Below are positions 35,576 to 44,655 of a stretch of DNA of 64,000 nt, piece by piece. Under the pieces are notes generated by a model. The model was not told the DNA's origin. It made no database searches and worked only from the letters and a program-made list of their open reading frames with translations. The translations under genes and the position numbers were made by a program. This stretch comes from Sideroxyarcus sp045866275 (GTDB taxonomy: Bacteria > Pseudomonadota > Gammaproteobacteria > Burkholderiales > Gallionellaceae). The first letter of the stretch is position 1; the number at the start of each line of letters is the position of its first letter. The stretch is from positions 1-64,000 of the forward strand of contig BAAFRX010000001.1 of NCBI GenBank assembly GCA_045866275.1, written 5' to 3'.

Positions 35576-36634
35576 ATGAACGAAGCCAATAACCAACTGC
35601 CGCAGTCATCCTTTCTTCTGTACCAGACAGAGGATGGCCGCACGCGCATTCAGTGCCGGTTCGAGAATGAAACGCTGTGGCTGACGCAAGCGCAGATCGC
35701 GGAGCTTTTCCAGACCACGCCGCAAAACGTAACGCTGCATCTGAAATCCCTCTACGCGGAAGGCGAGTTGTCGGAAGCGGCAACTTGTAAGGAGTACTTA
35801 CAAGTTCGACAGGAAGGTGCGCGCGGGGTCGCGCGAAAGCTCCGTCATTACCAGTTGGAAGCCATTCTCGCCGTGGGCTACCGGGTGCGCGGCCATCGCG
35901 GCACGCAGTTCCGCCAGTGGGCGACGGCGCGTCTTTCCGAGTATCTGGTGAAGGGTTTCACCATGGACGACGAGCGGCTGAAGAATCCGCCGGGTACGGG
36001 GCAGACGGATTATTTCGACGAGTTGCTGGAGCGCATCCGCGACATCCGTTCGTCCGAGCGCCGCTTCTACCAGAAGGTGCTGGATATTTACGCGACCAGC
36101 GTGGACTACACGCCGAATGCGGAGCTGTCACAGCAATTCTTTGCGGCGGTGCAGAACAAGATGCATTGGGCGGCGCACGGGCATACGGCGGCGGAGATCA
36201 TTCACGAGCGTGCGGATGCGAGCCAGCCTTTCATGGGGTTGCAAACGACACGTCCCGGCGGTGTGGTGCGCAAGGATGATGTGTCGGTTGCGAAGAATTA
36301 TCTGACGGAAACCGAGCTGAATACGCTGAACCGCATCGTCAATCTGTATATCGAATTTGCCGAGTTGCAGGCTTTGGAACGCAAGCCGATGACCATGCGC
36401 GACTGGATCACCAAGCTCGACGACTTTCTGCGGATTTCGGGGCGCGAGTTGCTGGAGCACGCGGGCAAGGTTTCGGCCGAAAACGCGAAGGCAAAGGCTG
36501 AACTCGAATATGGCCGCTACCGCACGCTGGCCGATGCACTGCCGCGCCGTGTGGATGAGGACTTCGAGCAGGCCGCGCGAACTTTGCCCAAACTGCCGCG
36601 AACAAAAAGTCCGAAGAAGGATCGCAAAACGTGA
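35576..36634 (+). CDS. RhuM family protein
   Basis: 352 residues. The N-terminal RhuM domain (FENETLWLTQAQIAELFQTTPQNVTLHLKSLYAEGEL...) is paralogous to that of the preceding gene, including VGYRVRGHRGTQFRQWATARLSEYL. The rest (ERRFYQKVLDIYATSVDYTPNAELSQQFFAAVQNKMHWAAHGHTAAEIIHERAD) is typical of full-length RhuM, named after a Salmonella SPI-3 gene; biochemical function is not established. No Fic motif. The stop overlaps the GTG start of hsdR, so expression is coupled to the restriction subunit. Confidence 0.88.
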   Translation: MNEANNQLPQSSFLLYQTEDGRTRIQCRFENETLWLTQAQIAELFQTTPQNVTLHLKSLYAEGELSEAATCKEYLQVRQEGARGVARKLRHYQLEAILAVGYRVRGHRGTQFRQWATARLSEYLVKGFTMDDERLKNPPGTGQTDYFDELLERIRDIRSSERRFYQKVLDIYATSVDYTPNAELSQQFFAAVQNKMHWAAHGHTAAEIIHERADASQPFMGLQTTRPGGVVRKDDVSVAKNYLTETELNTLNRIVNLYIEFAELQALERKPMTMRDWITKLDDFLRISGRELLEHAGKVSAENAKAKAELEYGRYRTLADALPRRVDEDFEQAARTLPKLPRTKSPKKDRKT

Positions 36635-38964
36635 ACGAAGCCGAAACCCGCGCCGAACATATCGACCCCGCCTTGCGCGCCGCAGGCTGGGGCGTGGTGG
36701 AGGGCAGCCGCGTGATGCGCGAATACCGCATCACCGAGGGGCGCTTGCAGGGGGCGGGGCAACGGTCGAAACCGGAAATCGCGGACTATGTGCTGGTGTA
36801 TCGCAATCACAAGCTGGCGGTGGTGGAGGCGAAGCGCCGCGATCTGCCCTACACCGAAGGCTTGGCGCAGGCGAAGCAGTACGCGGGCAAGATAGGTGCG
36901 CGATTTACCTACGCCACCAACGGGCTGCGCATCTACGGGGTGGATATGCAGAACGGGGTGGAGGGCGATATTGATGCCTATCCATCTCCCGCAGAATTGT
37001 GGAATCGCACCTTCGCCGAGGCAAATGATTGGCGCGAGCGTTTCGCCGCCGTGCCGTTCGAGGACAAAGGCGGACTATGGGGTTCGCGCTACTACCAGGA
37101 CAGCGCGATCAATGCGGTGTTGGAAGCCGTTGCGGAAAATCAGCAACGCATTCTGTTGACGCTGGCGACGGGCACGGGCAAAACTTTCATCGCGTTTCAG
37201 TTGGCATGGAAGTTGTTCAAGTCGCGCTGGAATCTCAACCGCGATGGCGCGCGGCAACCGCGCATCCTGTTTCTTGCTGACCGCAACATTCTGGCGGATC
37301 AGGCGTACAACGCTTTCTCTGCCTTTCCCGAAGATGCGCTGGTGCGCATTGCGCCGGATGACATTCGCAAGAAGGGGCGCGTGCCGAAGAACGGGAGTGT
37401 GTTCTTTACGATTTTCCAGACGTTCATGAGCGGGCCGCCGAAAGATGGCAAGCCTTCGCCGTACTTCGGCGAATATCCGCCCGACTTTTTCGATTTCATC
37501 GTCATCGATGAATGCCACCGTGGCGGTGCGAATGATGAAAGTACCTGGCGCGGCATCCTTGAATATTTCGCGCCTGCGGTGCAGCTCGGTCTGACGGCGA
37601 CACCCAAGCGCAAGGACAACGCCGATACCTACGCCTATTTCGGCGAGCCGGTGTATGTGTATTCGCTGAAGGAAGGCATCAACGACGGCTTCCTTACGCC
37701 GTTCCGCGTGAAGCAATACGCTACCACGCTGGACGACTATATCTTTACTTCAGATGACACGTTGATCGAAGGCGAGATCGAAGCTGGGAAAATATACACT
37801 GAGCCGGATTTCAACCGCACAATTGAAATTGTTGACCGTGAAAAATATCGCGTGAATTTGTTCATGGAAGCGATCAACCAGCGCGAGAAGACGCTGGTGT
37901 TTTGCGCCAATCAGGCCCATGCGTTGCTGGTGCGCGACCTGATCAACCAATTGAAAACGGAAAGCACCGATCCAAACTATTGCGTGCGGGTGACGGCAAA
38001 TGATGGCGAGCGTGGCGAACAATATCTGCGCGAGTTTCAAGATAACGAGAAGAGCATTCCGACGGTGCTCACCACGTCACAAAAACTTTCTACCGGCGTG
38101 GATGCGCGCAATGTGCGCAACATTGTGCTGATGCGGACGATCAACTCGATGATTGAGTTCAAGCAGATCATCGGACGCGGCACGCGGCTGTATGACGGTA
38201 AGGATTACTTCACGATTTACGATTTTGTGAAGGCGCACCAACTGTTCAACGACAAGGATTGGGATGGCGAGGCGGAGGTGCTCGATGGCGGCGATACGCC
38301 ATTTCCTCCGATTGTCCCGAGAGCGCCAACAGAGGCGAAACAAACCAGCCCCGAATACGAGAGCAAGCCCAAGGTGCGCGTGAAGTTGCGCGACGGAAAA
38401 GAACGCACCATCCAGCACATTTCTGTAACGACGTTCTGGGGGCCGGATGGCAAGCCGATCTCGGCGACGGAATTCTTGACGGTGTTGTTCGGTCAGTTGC
38501 CGGAGTTTTTCAAAGACGAAGACGAGTTGCGCGCATTGTGGAGTTTGCCGGATACGCGCAAGAAGTTGCTGGAAGGGTTGGCTGAAAAAGGTTTTGGCAA
38601 AGACCAGCTTGTCGAGATGCAGAAAATCATCGATGCCGAGAAGAGCGACTTGTTCGATGTGTTGGCGCACGTGGCGTTTGCCATGCAGCCGATCACTCGC
38701 GAAGCACGTGCCGAGGTGGCGCATCAAGCTGTGCATCAACGCTTCAACGACAAGCAGCAAACCTTCCTCGATTTTGTGCTGGCGCATTACGTGAAAGAAG
38801 GCGTGGAAGAATTGGAGCAGGAAAAACTGACCAAGCTGCTACGCCTGAAATATCACGACTCGATTCCCGATGCGGTCAGCGATTTGGGCGGGGATATTGC
38901 GGAGATTCGCAATGTGTTCTCCGGTTTTCAACACTATTTATACGACACCCGGGGCACGTGCTGA
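36631..38964 (+). CDS. hsdR: Type I restriction subunit HsdR
   Basis: 777 residues with GTG start. N-terminal PD-(D/E)xK nuclease (Asp52 in IADYVLVYRN, Glu66-Ala-Lys68 in VVEAKRR), then SF2 translocase: Walker A LATGTGKTF near residue 180, Walker B/DEAD-type IDECHRGG near 293, motif III LTATPKR, and QIIGRGTRLYDG (motif VI). The C-terminal EcoEI-like domain contacts HsdM. The length fits the shorter EcoEI-type R subunits. All catalytic motifs look intact, so restriction should be functional with HsdM and HsdS. Confidence 0.93.
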   Translation: MNEAETRAEHIDPALRAAGWGVVEGSRVMREYRITEGRLQGAGQRSKPEIADYVLVYRNHKLAVVEAKRRDLPYTEGLAQAKQYAGKIGARFTYATNGLRIYGVDMQNGVEGDIDAYPSPAELWNRTFAEANDWRERFAAVPFEDKGGLWGSRYYQDSAINAVLEAVAENQQRILLTLATGTGKTFIAFQLAWKLFKSRWNLNRDGARQPRILFLADRNILADQAYNAFSAFPEDALVRIAPDDIRKKGRVPKNGSVFFTIFQTFMSGPPKDGKPSPYFGEYPPDFFDFIVIDECHRGGANDESTWRGILEYFAPAVQLGLTATPKRKDNADTYAYFGEPVYVYSLKEGINDGFLTPFRVKQYATTLDDYIFTSDDTLIEGEIEAGKIYTEPDFNRTIEIVDREKYRVNLFMEAINQREKTLVFCANQAHALLVRDLINQLKTESTDPNYCVRVTANDGERGEQYLREFQDNEKSIPTVLTTSQKLSTGVDARNVRNIVLMRTINSMIEFKQIIGRGTRLYDGKDYFTIYDFVKAHQLFNDKDWDGEAEVLDGGDTPFPPIVPRAPTEAKQTSPEYESKPKVRVKLRDGKERTIQHISVTTFWGPDGKPISATEFLTVLFGQLPEFFKDEDELRALWSLPDTRKKLLEGLAEKGFGKDQLVEMQKIIDAEKSDLFDVLAHVAFAMQPITREARAEVAHQAVHQRFNDKQQTFLDFVLAHYVKEGVEELEQEKLTKLLRLKYHDSIPDAVSDLGGDIAEIRNVFSGFQHYLYDTRGTC

Positions 38965-38965
38965 C

Positions 38966-39829
38966 ATGGATAAGCTCGACCAATTCCTCACCCGTGCCGA
39001 AGGCTTCCTTTCTCGTCTCGAAACCATTTTCCCTAACGCGCAGTTGCAAGCGCCCGACTGGCAAGCTGCTGCGGCCTTCCGTTGGGATCACCGACAGCGC
39101 ACGTTGCGTCCCGTTCCGAATTTCCAGCGCATCGCACTTGCTGACTTGCTCGGCATAGACGATCAGAAACAGCGCATCCAGCAAAATACTTTGCAGTTCG
39201 TGCGCGGCGGCACGGCCAACAACGTGCTGTTGTCTGGCGCGCGCGGCACGGGCAAGTCGTCACTGGTGAAAGCCTTGCTCAACGAGTATGCCGCGCAGGG
39301 GTTGCGCGTGATCCAGATCGACAAACAGGGGCTGATCGACCTGTCGCACATCGTCGGCCTGGTGCAGGGGCGCGCCGAGCGCTTCATCCTGTATTGCGAT
39401 GACTTGTCTTTTAATACCGACGAGCCGGGCTACCAGGCGCTGAAGGCGGCGCTGGACGGCGATCTGGTGGCCTTTTCCGACAACTTGCTGATCTACGCGA
39501 CGTCCAATCGCCGCCACCTGATGCCGGACTCCATGCAGGACAATCTCGCCACAAAACATATTGGTGATGAAGTACACCCGGCGGAGAGCGTGGAAGAGAA
39601 GGTGTCACTGTCCGAGCGTTTTGGCCTCTGGATTTCGTTCTATCCGTTCACGCAGGATGAGTATCTGGCCGTGGCTGCGCACTGGCTGGCGTATCACAGT
39701 TGGCAGCACGGCATGACTGACGAGGTTCGCACGGCGGCGCTGCAATGGGCACTGTCGCGGGGTTCGCGCAGCGGCCGAGTGGCTGGGCAATTTGCGCGCG
39801 ACTGGTGTGGCAAGCATGTCGCAAAATAA
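38966..39829 (+). CDS. DUF815 family AAA+ ATPase
   Basis: 287 residues starting MDKLDQFLTRAEGFLSRLETIFP. Walker A SGARGTGKSSLVKAL, Walker B-like FILYCDDLSF, sensor ATSNRRHL, and the DUF815 C-terminus (HIGDEVHPAESVEEKVSLSERFGLWISFYPF). Cellular function is unknown. In betaproteobacteria this gene commonly sits between argJ and a Nudix gene; here it begins one base after hsdR, so it is probably a host gene now joined to the restriction operon. Overlaps the next gene by 14 bp. Confidence 0.88.
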   Translation: MDKLDQFLTRAEGFLSRLETIFPNAQLQAPDWQAAAAFRWDHRQRTLRPVPNFQRIALADLLGIDDQKQRIQQNTLQFVRGGTANNVLLSGARGTGKSSLVKALLNEYAAQGLRVIQIDKQGLIDLSHIVGLVQGRAERFILYCDDLSFNTDEPGYQALKAALDGDLVAFSDNLLIYATSNRRHLMPDSMQDNLATKHIGDEVHPAESVEEKVSLSERFGLWISFYPFTQDEYLAVAAHWLAYHSWQHGMTDEVRTAALQWALSRGSRSGRVAGQFARDWCGKHVAK

Positions 39830-40760
39830 GATCGTGCGGGTGGCGGCGGCTGTCTTGCAGCGGCCCGATGGGTCTTTTTTGTTGGCGCAACGGCCTGCCG
39901 GCAAAATCTGGGCAGGCTACTGGGAATTTCCGGGCGGCAAACTGGAGCAAGGCGAATCTGCACGCGATGCGCTGGTGCGCGAACTGCGCGAGGAACTTGG
40001 CATCGAGGTGGTGACGGCCTACCCGTGGCTGACGCGGGTGTTCGCGTATCCCCACGCCACGGTGCAATTGAATTTTTTCCGGGTGACGGCGTGGCGCGGC
40101 GCGTTGCATCCGCATGAGGGGCAGAAATTTTCGTGGCAGTTGCCAGGCCAGGTTGCGGTAGCCCCTGTGCTTCCGGCCAACACACCCGTCCTGCGCGCCC
40201 TGGAGTTGCCGCAACGGTACGCGATCAGCAATGTCGCCGAACTGGGCGTGGAAGAATTCCTGCGGCGGCTGGAACGTGCCTTGCAGAATGGGCTGCGACT
40301 GGTCCAGTTGCGTGAAAAAAATCTGTCGCGCGAGGCGTTGCGTGCGCTGGCCTTGCGCGGGGTGGCTCTGGCGCATGCGGCTGGCGCCCGGGTGTTGCTC
40401 AACGGCGATGTCGAATTGGCGCAGGAAGTGGGGGCGGACGGGGTGCAATTGACCTCGACCCAGCTTGCCGAATCAAGTGGGCGTCCCACCGTGGAATGGT
40501 GCGGGGCGTCTTGCCACAATGCGCAGGAACTGCGCCGCGCGGAAGCATTGGGTTGCGACTTTGCCTTGCTGAGTCCGGTGCTGGCGACGCAGTCCCATCC
40601 GGGGGCGCCGCATCTTGGCTGGGATAACTTCGCGCTCGCGGCCGCTGGATGCGCCCTCCCGGTGTATGCCCTGGGCGGCCTGCATCAGGGGGATTTGCAG
40701 ACCGCGTGGCAGCACGGTGCGCATGGCATCGCGCTGCTGCGTCAGGCCTGGGTTTCCTGA
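39816..40760 (+). CDS. Nudix hydrolase (MutT-like) fused to a thiamine-phosphate synthase-like domain
   Basis: 314 residues. Residues 1-130 form a MutT-type Nudix domain with the full box GGKLEQGESARDALVRELREELGIE, which hydrolyses oxidised nucleotides such as 8-oxo-dGTP. Residues about 140-314 resemble ThiE/TenI (LVQLREKNLS, RVLLNGDVELAQEVGADGVQL, FALLSPVLATQSHPGAPHLGWD, YALGGL). This fusion is well known in beta/gammaproteobacteria; whether the second domain makes thiamine phosphate is uncertain. Its 3' end overlaps yacG convergently by 19 bp. Confidence 0.9.
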   Translation: MSQNKIVRVAAAVLQRPDGSFLLAQRPAGKIWAGYWEFPGGKLEQGESARDALVRELREELGIEVVTAYPWLTRVFAYPHATVQLNFFRVTAWRGALHPHEGQKFSWQLPGQVAVAPVLPANTPVLRALELPQRYAISNVAELGVEEFLRRLERALQNGLRLVQLREKNLSREALRALALRGVALAHAAGARVLLNGDVELAQEVGADGVQLTSTQLAESSGRPTVEWCGASCHNAQELRRAEALGCDFALLSPVLATQSHPGAPHLGWDNFALAAAGCALPVYALGGLHQGDLQTAWQHGAHGIALLRQAWVS

Positions 40761-40927
40761 TCTCCCGCGTCCCGTTCGCGTTGCTCGACGCGATATTCCT
40801 CGTTCGCCCACTTGCCGAGGTCGATCATTTTGCAGCGTTCGCAGCAGAACGGACGGAAGCGGTTGGCGGTATCCCATTCATGCAGTTTGCCGCAGGTGGG
40901 ACAGGTGACGACGAGCGGCTTGTTCAT
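40742..40927 (-). CDS. yacG: DNA gyrase inhibitor / zinc-binding protein YacG
   Basis: 61 residues starting MNKPLVVTCPTCGKLHEW. Zinc ligands are CPTC (Cys9, Cys12) and CCERC (Cys28 or 29 and Cys32), followed by MIDLGKWANEEYRV. In E. coli YacG binds GyrB and inhibits gyrase. It overlaps the upstream zapD stop by 4 bp. Confidence 0.93.
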   Translation of the reverse strand: MNKPLVVTCPTCGKLHEWDTANRFRPFCCERCKMIDLGKWANEEYRVEQRERDAGDQETQA

Positions 40928-41682
40928 TGCAGGGAGCAGAACACCAGGCTGAAATCGACATCGTGCTCGTACAACGAGGTCTTGGCGGAGAAGTCGGCGG
41001 CCACGAAGCGAATGTTCAGCGCATATTTGTTGGCGCTGATCTCGGGGTAGCAGGGCAGCGAACGCGCGAGGGAGACGCTCAACAGTTGCGCCACGCGCCC
41101 CCCCTGCATTTGCTGGAAAGTGCCCTGATGGGCGGTGAAGCGGCGCGCGCGCCCGCTTTCGCGCAACAGCTTCAGCAGAATATTGAGGCCGGCCTTGAGC
41201 GGCAGCAGCGGGGCCAGCCAGCCGGTCAGGTCGGCGCGCCGTTTGTCTTCCGGCAAGTGTTGCCAGTAGTGGTAGGAAGGCAGGTCGAATTCGCACACGC
41301 CGCCGGGGATGACCGCGCGTTGCTTGATGCCCATCAGCCATTCGTTGTCGCGCAGGTGTTGCCCGATTTTGCCGCTGATCTCGAGCAGATTGGCGCTGTC
41401 GTTTTCGAGCCTGTTCAGGATCGCATCCAGCACATCCTCGGAGATTTCCGGATTGTTGTGGAATGCATTGAGCGCCTTCTTCTGGCGGTCCAGTTCCTGC
41501 AGCAGTTCGGATTTCAGGTCGGCACGGCTGGCCACCTCGAGGATTTCAAACAGCACGTTCAGCGCGGCATGGTGATCGGTGCGATCCGATCGGGCAATGA
41601 AACGCTCGATGCGGACGAACAAATCCTCCAGACGCAACAGGGTGCGCACGCGCTCGTTGAGAGGAAATTCGTAGCTGATCAC
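40924..41682 (-). CDS. zapD: Cell division protein ZapD
   Basis: 252 residues (formerly DUF1342/YacF) starting MISYEFPLNERVRTLLRLEDLF. Helical N-terminus and a C-terminal beta domain (GVCEFDLPSYHYWQHLP, FQQMQGG). ZapD cross-links FtsZ filaments by binding the FtsZ C-terminal tail. The coaE-zapD-yacG order is the classic one. Confidence 0.95.
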   Translation of the reverse strand: MISYEFPLNERVRTLLRLEDLFVRIERFIARSDRTDHHAALNVLFEILEVASRADLKSELLQELDRQKKALNAFHNNPEISEDVLDAILNRLENDSANLLEISGKIGQHLRDNEWLMGIKQRAVIPGGVCEFDLPSYHYWQHLPEDKRRADLTGWLAPLLPLKAGLNILLKLLRESGRARRFTAHQGTFQQMQGGRVAQLLSVSLARSLPCYPEISANKYALNIRFVAADFSAKTSLYEHDVDFSLVFCSLQ

Positions 41683-41754
41683 GGCAATCGGGTCGGGCTG
41701 GCGGTGGGTTGGGGCTGAAAGATATAGGCAGTGCCGATCATCGTCAATCGCCTT

Positions 41755-42354
41755 TCACAAAGCCAGCAGGCGCTGGTGCAATTGAACCACTTGCGCCTTC
41801 AGGGCGGCGAGATCGCCATCGTTATGGATGATTTCATCCGCCAGGCGCAGGCGCATGCCGCGCTCGATCTGTTGCCCCATGATGCTGCGCACCGCGGCTT
41901 CGTCCATACCGCTGCGCGACATCGTGCGGCGCACTTGGTCCTCTTCGGTGCAATCGACGACGACGATGCGCTGCAGCCAGTCGCGGTAGCGCATGCTTTC
42001 GAACAGCAAGGGCACAACGACCATGGTGTAGGGTGCAGTCGTTGGCATCAGCGCCTGTGTTTTTGCTTCGGCCAGAATCATCGGGTGCAGAATGTTCTGC
42101 AGCCGCATTTTTGCGCCGGGGTCGGAAAAAACCAGTTGCCGCATCCGGTCCCGATCCAGTGCGCCCTCCGGGTCGAGGTAGTTGGCACCGAAAATTTCGC
42201 GGATATCGTGCATGGCCTGACCCTTGCGGCCGGTCAGTTGCCGCGAGATTTCATCGGTATCGATAATCCGCGCGCCCAGCTCGCCCAGCCAGTCGGCCAC
42301 CGTGGTCTTGCCGCTGCCGATGCCGCCGGTCAGTCCGTAATAACGATGCTCCAT
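41755..42354 (-). CDS. coaE: Dephospho-CoA kinase
   Basis: 199 residues; last step of coenzyme A synthesis. P-loop LTGGIGSGKTTVA (residues 8-20), then DTDEISRQLT, HPMI, VVVPLLFES and the lid segment DQVRRTMSRSGM. A 72-bp gap separates it from zapD; I see no terminator there. Confidence 0.96.
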   Translation of the reverse strand: MEHRYYGLTGGIGSGKTTVADWLGELGARIIDTDEISRQLTGRKGQAMHDIREIFGANYLDPEGALDRDRMRQLVFSDPGAKMRLQNILHPMILAEAKTQALMPTTAPYTMVVVPLLFESMRYRDWLQRIVVVDCTEEDQVRRTMSRSGMDEAAVRSIMGQQIERGMRLRLADEIIHNDGDLAALKAQVVQLHQRLLAL

Positions 42355-42393
42355 GTTGTGCCTTTTATTTTTTTCCAGTTGCCCTCGCGCCTG

Positions 42394-43266
42394 CTAGGGC
42401 GCGGCGAGGAGTTGCAGGTAAGACTGGGTGAGTGCCTGCCCCCAGAACAGCGCGATCAAGCCGCCACCGGCGAGATACGGGCCAAAGGGGATCGGGATGT
42501 TGCGCCCTCTTTTGGCCAGCACGATGAGCGCGATGCCGACCATGGCGCCGACCAGCGAAGACAGCAGAATCACCAGCGGCAACAGGCTCCAGCCCAGCCA
42601 GGCGCCGAGGGCGGCGAGCAGTTTGAAATCGCCGTAGCCCATGCCTTCCTTGCCGGTGACCAGCTTGAACAGCCAGTACACGCTCCACAGCACGAGATAA
42701 CCGGCAACCGCGCCGATGACTGCATCGCTCAATGAAGCAAACGCGCTGTTGAGATTAAGCAGCAGGCCGAGCCAGAGCAGGGGCAGGGTGATGCTGTCCG
42801 GCAGCAATTGCGTGTCGAAGTCGATAACGGTCAGGGCGATCAAGGCCCAGACCAGGAACATGGCGGCGATGCCGGCAAGGCCGAAGCCGAAATGCCAGGC
42901 CGTCAGGGCGCTCAAGATGCCGCTGACCGCCTCGACCACGGGATAGCGCGGCGAAATGGGCGCGCCGCACCCGGCGCAGCGTCCGCGCAGAAACAGATAG
43001 CTCAAGAGGGGGATGTTCTCCAGCGCGCTGATGGCGTGATTGCAGTGCGGACAGGCAGAACGTGGCACGAGCAGATTGAAGGGGGCATGGCCGGCAACCG
43101 GTTTGCCGTTCAGTTCTGCGCATTGGGCCTGCCACTCACGCTCCATCATCCTGGGCAGGCGATAGATGACGACATTCAGGAAGCTGCCGACCAGCAGACC
43201 GAGAATGCCGCAGGCTATGACGAAGAGAAGAGGGAGTGTTTGTAGGAGCAGGAATAATTCAATCAT
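42394..43266 (-). CDS. pilD: Type IV prepilin peptidase / N-methyltransferase PilD
   Basis: 290 residues, polytopic inner-membrane protein. Large cytoplasmic loop with two CxxC pairs (Cys72/75, Cys97/100). Catalytic aspartates lie in DFDTQLLPDS and GYGDFKLLAALG. It cleaves and N-methylates type IV pilins and type II secretion pseudopilins. Downstream of pilC on the same strand. Confidence 0.94.
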   Translation of the reverse strand: MIELFLLLQTLPLLFVIACGILGLLVGSFLNVVIYRLPRMMEREWQAQCAELNGKPVAGHAPFNLLVPRSACPHCNHAISALENIPLLSYLFLRGRCAGCGAPISPRYPVVEAVSGILSALTAWHFGFGLAGIAAMFLVWALIALTVIDFDTQLLPDSITLPLLWLGLLLNLNSAFASLSDAVIGAVAGYLVLWSVYWLFKLVTGKEGMGYGDFKLLAALGAWLGWSLLPLVILLSSLVGAMVGIALIVLAKRGRNIPIPFGPYLAGGGLIALFWGQALTQSYLQLLAAP

Positions 43267-43437
43267 GAGGACTGTTTTGTCAAAGACGGAGGCTGTTCGG
43301 CGATGTTGGCATGAGCGCCGCCAGCCACCAGGTCGATGCGTTCAGTAATCAAAGTCTGGCGGGTGGCGGAAGCACGCGCAACGCGTGATGATCTGCGAAG
43401 GTGCGACACATTCAGCCCAGCTTCGCGGCGGGAACGT
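43267..43437. repeat. pilC-pilD spacer with two inverted repeats
   Basis: A 171-bp non-coding gap. CCGCCAGCCACCAG (43318-43331) and CTGGCGGGTGGCGG (43356-43369) are inverted copies with two mismatches; CACGCG-CAA-CGCGTG (43373-43387) is a perfect small hairpin. No T-run, so these look like structured spacer or REP-like DNA rather than a terminator. A minus-strand open frame through it is discussed as rejected. Confidence 0.5.
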
Positions 43438-44655
43438 CTAACCAACCGCCTGTCCCATTTTAAAGATGGGCAGATACATGGCGACCACCATGCCGCCAAT
43501 GAGTGTGCCTAGCACCACCATGATGACCGGTTCCATCAAGCTGGAGAGGGCTTCCACGGCATCATCCACTTCAGCCTCGTAAAAATCCGCCACCTTGCCC
43601 AGCATGCTGTCGATGGAACCCGACTCTTCGCCGATGGCGACCATCTGCAGCACCATGCCCGGGAAGACGTTGGTGCTGATCATGGCCGCGTTCAAGCTGT
43701 TGCCGGCGGTGACATCGCGCTGAATCTGCTTCGTTGCGTCCGCATACACCGCATTCCCGGCGGCACCGGCCACCGAATCGAATGCCTCGACCAGCGGCAC
43801 CCCGGCGGCAAACATGGTGGACAGCGTCCGCGTCCAGCGTGCGATGGTCGCCTTGCGCACCAGAGGACCGAATACCGGAATTTTGAGCATCAGTTGATCC
43901 ATGATGCGCTGCATCTTCTTGTTTCGTTTCCAGGTGTAAAAGAAGCCGTACACGCTGCCGCCGACGATGGCAAAAATCGCCCACCACCACGCGACAAAGA
44001 AATCGGAGATCGCCATCACGATCAGGGTGGGTGCGGGCAGGTCGGCTCCAAAATTCTTGAACAGTTCCTTGAAGGCCGGGATCACGAAAATCATGATGAC
44101 GGCGGTAATGACGAAAGCGATCACGATGATGGAGATCGGATAGAACAGGGCGGACTTGATCTTGCTCTTGATGGCCTGGATTTTTTCCTTGTAGGTGGCC
44201 AGGCGGTCGAGCAGGCTGTCGAGAATACCGGCGGCCTCACCCGCGCCAATCAGATTGCAATACAGGTCGTCGAAATACAGCGGGAATTTGCGAAATGCCT
44301 GCTCCAGGCTGTTGCCGGTTTCCACATCAAGCTTGATGTCCATCAGCAGACGCGATACCGCCGGTTTGTCGTGCCCCTTGCCCACGATGTCGAAGGCTTG
44401 CAACAAAGGCACGCCCGATTTCAGCATGGTGGCGAGCTGGCGGGTGAACAGCGCAATGTCTTTTTCGGTGACCTTGCCGGAACGGGTGGCGCTCTTTTTG
44501 ACTTTGCGGACATTGATCCCCTGGCGGCGCAGGAGAGCCGAGACGCTGGCCTCGCCGGGCGCGCGCATCTCGCCTTTCACAACCTTGCCGGTTTTGTCCT
44601 TGCCTTCCCAGGTGTAGAGGATTTCCTTGACCTTGATATTTTTCTCTCTAGCCAT
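43438..44655 (-). CDS. pilC: Type IV pilus / type II secretion inner-membrane protein PilC
   Basis: 405 residues, GspF/PilC family with two repeated T2SF domains (IALFTRQLATMLKSGVPLLQAFDIV at about 70 and ARWTRTLSTMFAAGVPLVEAFDSV at about 270) and three transmembrane helices (KSALFYPISIIVIAFVITAV...). It is the platform for the assembly ATPase. ATG 44655 (MAREKNIKVKEILYTWEGKD) with GGGGGA upstream is preferred to an in-frame codon 14 residues earlier. The usual partner pilB is not adjacent. Confidence 0.94.
   Translation of the reverse strand: MAREKNIKVKEILYTWEGKDKTGKVVKGEMRAPGEASVSALLRRQGINVRKVKKSATRSGKVTEKDIALFTRQLATMLKSGVPLLQAFDIVGKGHDKPAVSRLLMDIKLDVETGNSLEQAFRKFPLYFDDLYCNLIGAGEAAGILDSLLDRLATYKEKIQAIKSKIKSALFYPISIIVIAFVITAVIMIFVIPAFKELFKNFGADLPAPTLIVMAISDFFVAWWWAIFAIVGGSVYGFFYTWKRNKKMQRIMDQLMLKIPVFGPLVRKATIARWTRTLSTMFAAGVPLVEAFDSVAGAAGNAVYADATKQIQRDVTAGNSLNAAMISTNVFPGMVLQMVAIGEESGSIDSMLGKVADFYEAEVDDAVEALSSLMEPVIMVVLGTLIGGMVVAMYLPIFKMGQAVG

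Noticed and set aside
43263..43499. 78-codon minus-strand frame spanning the pilC-pilD spacer, stop overlapping the pilD start
   Set aside because: The first 20 codons lie in pilC in another frame, the rest is inverted-repeat DNA, and no ribosome binding site is seen. The stop overlap is suggestive but not enough.
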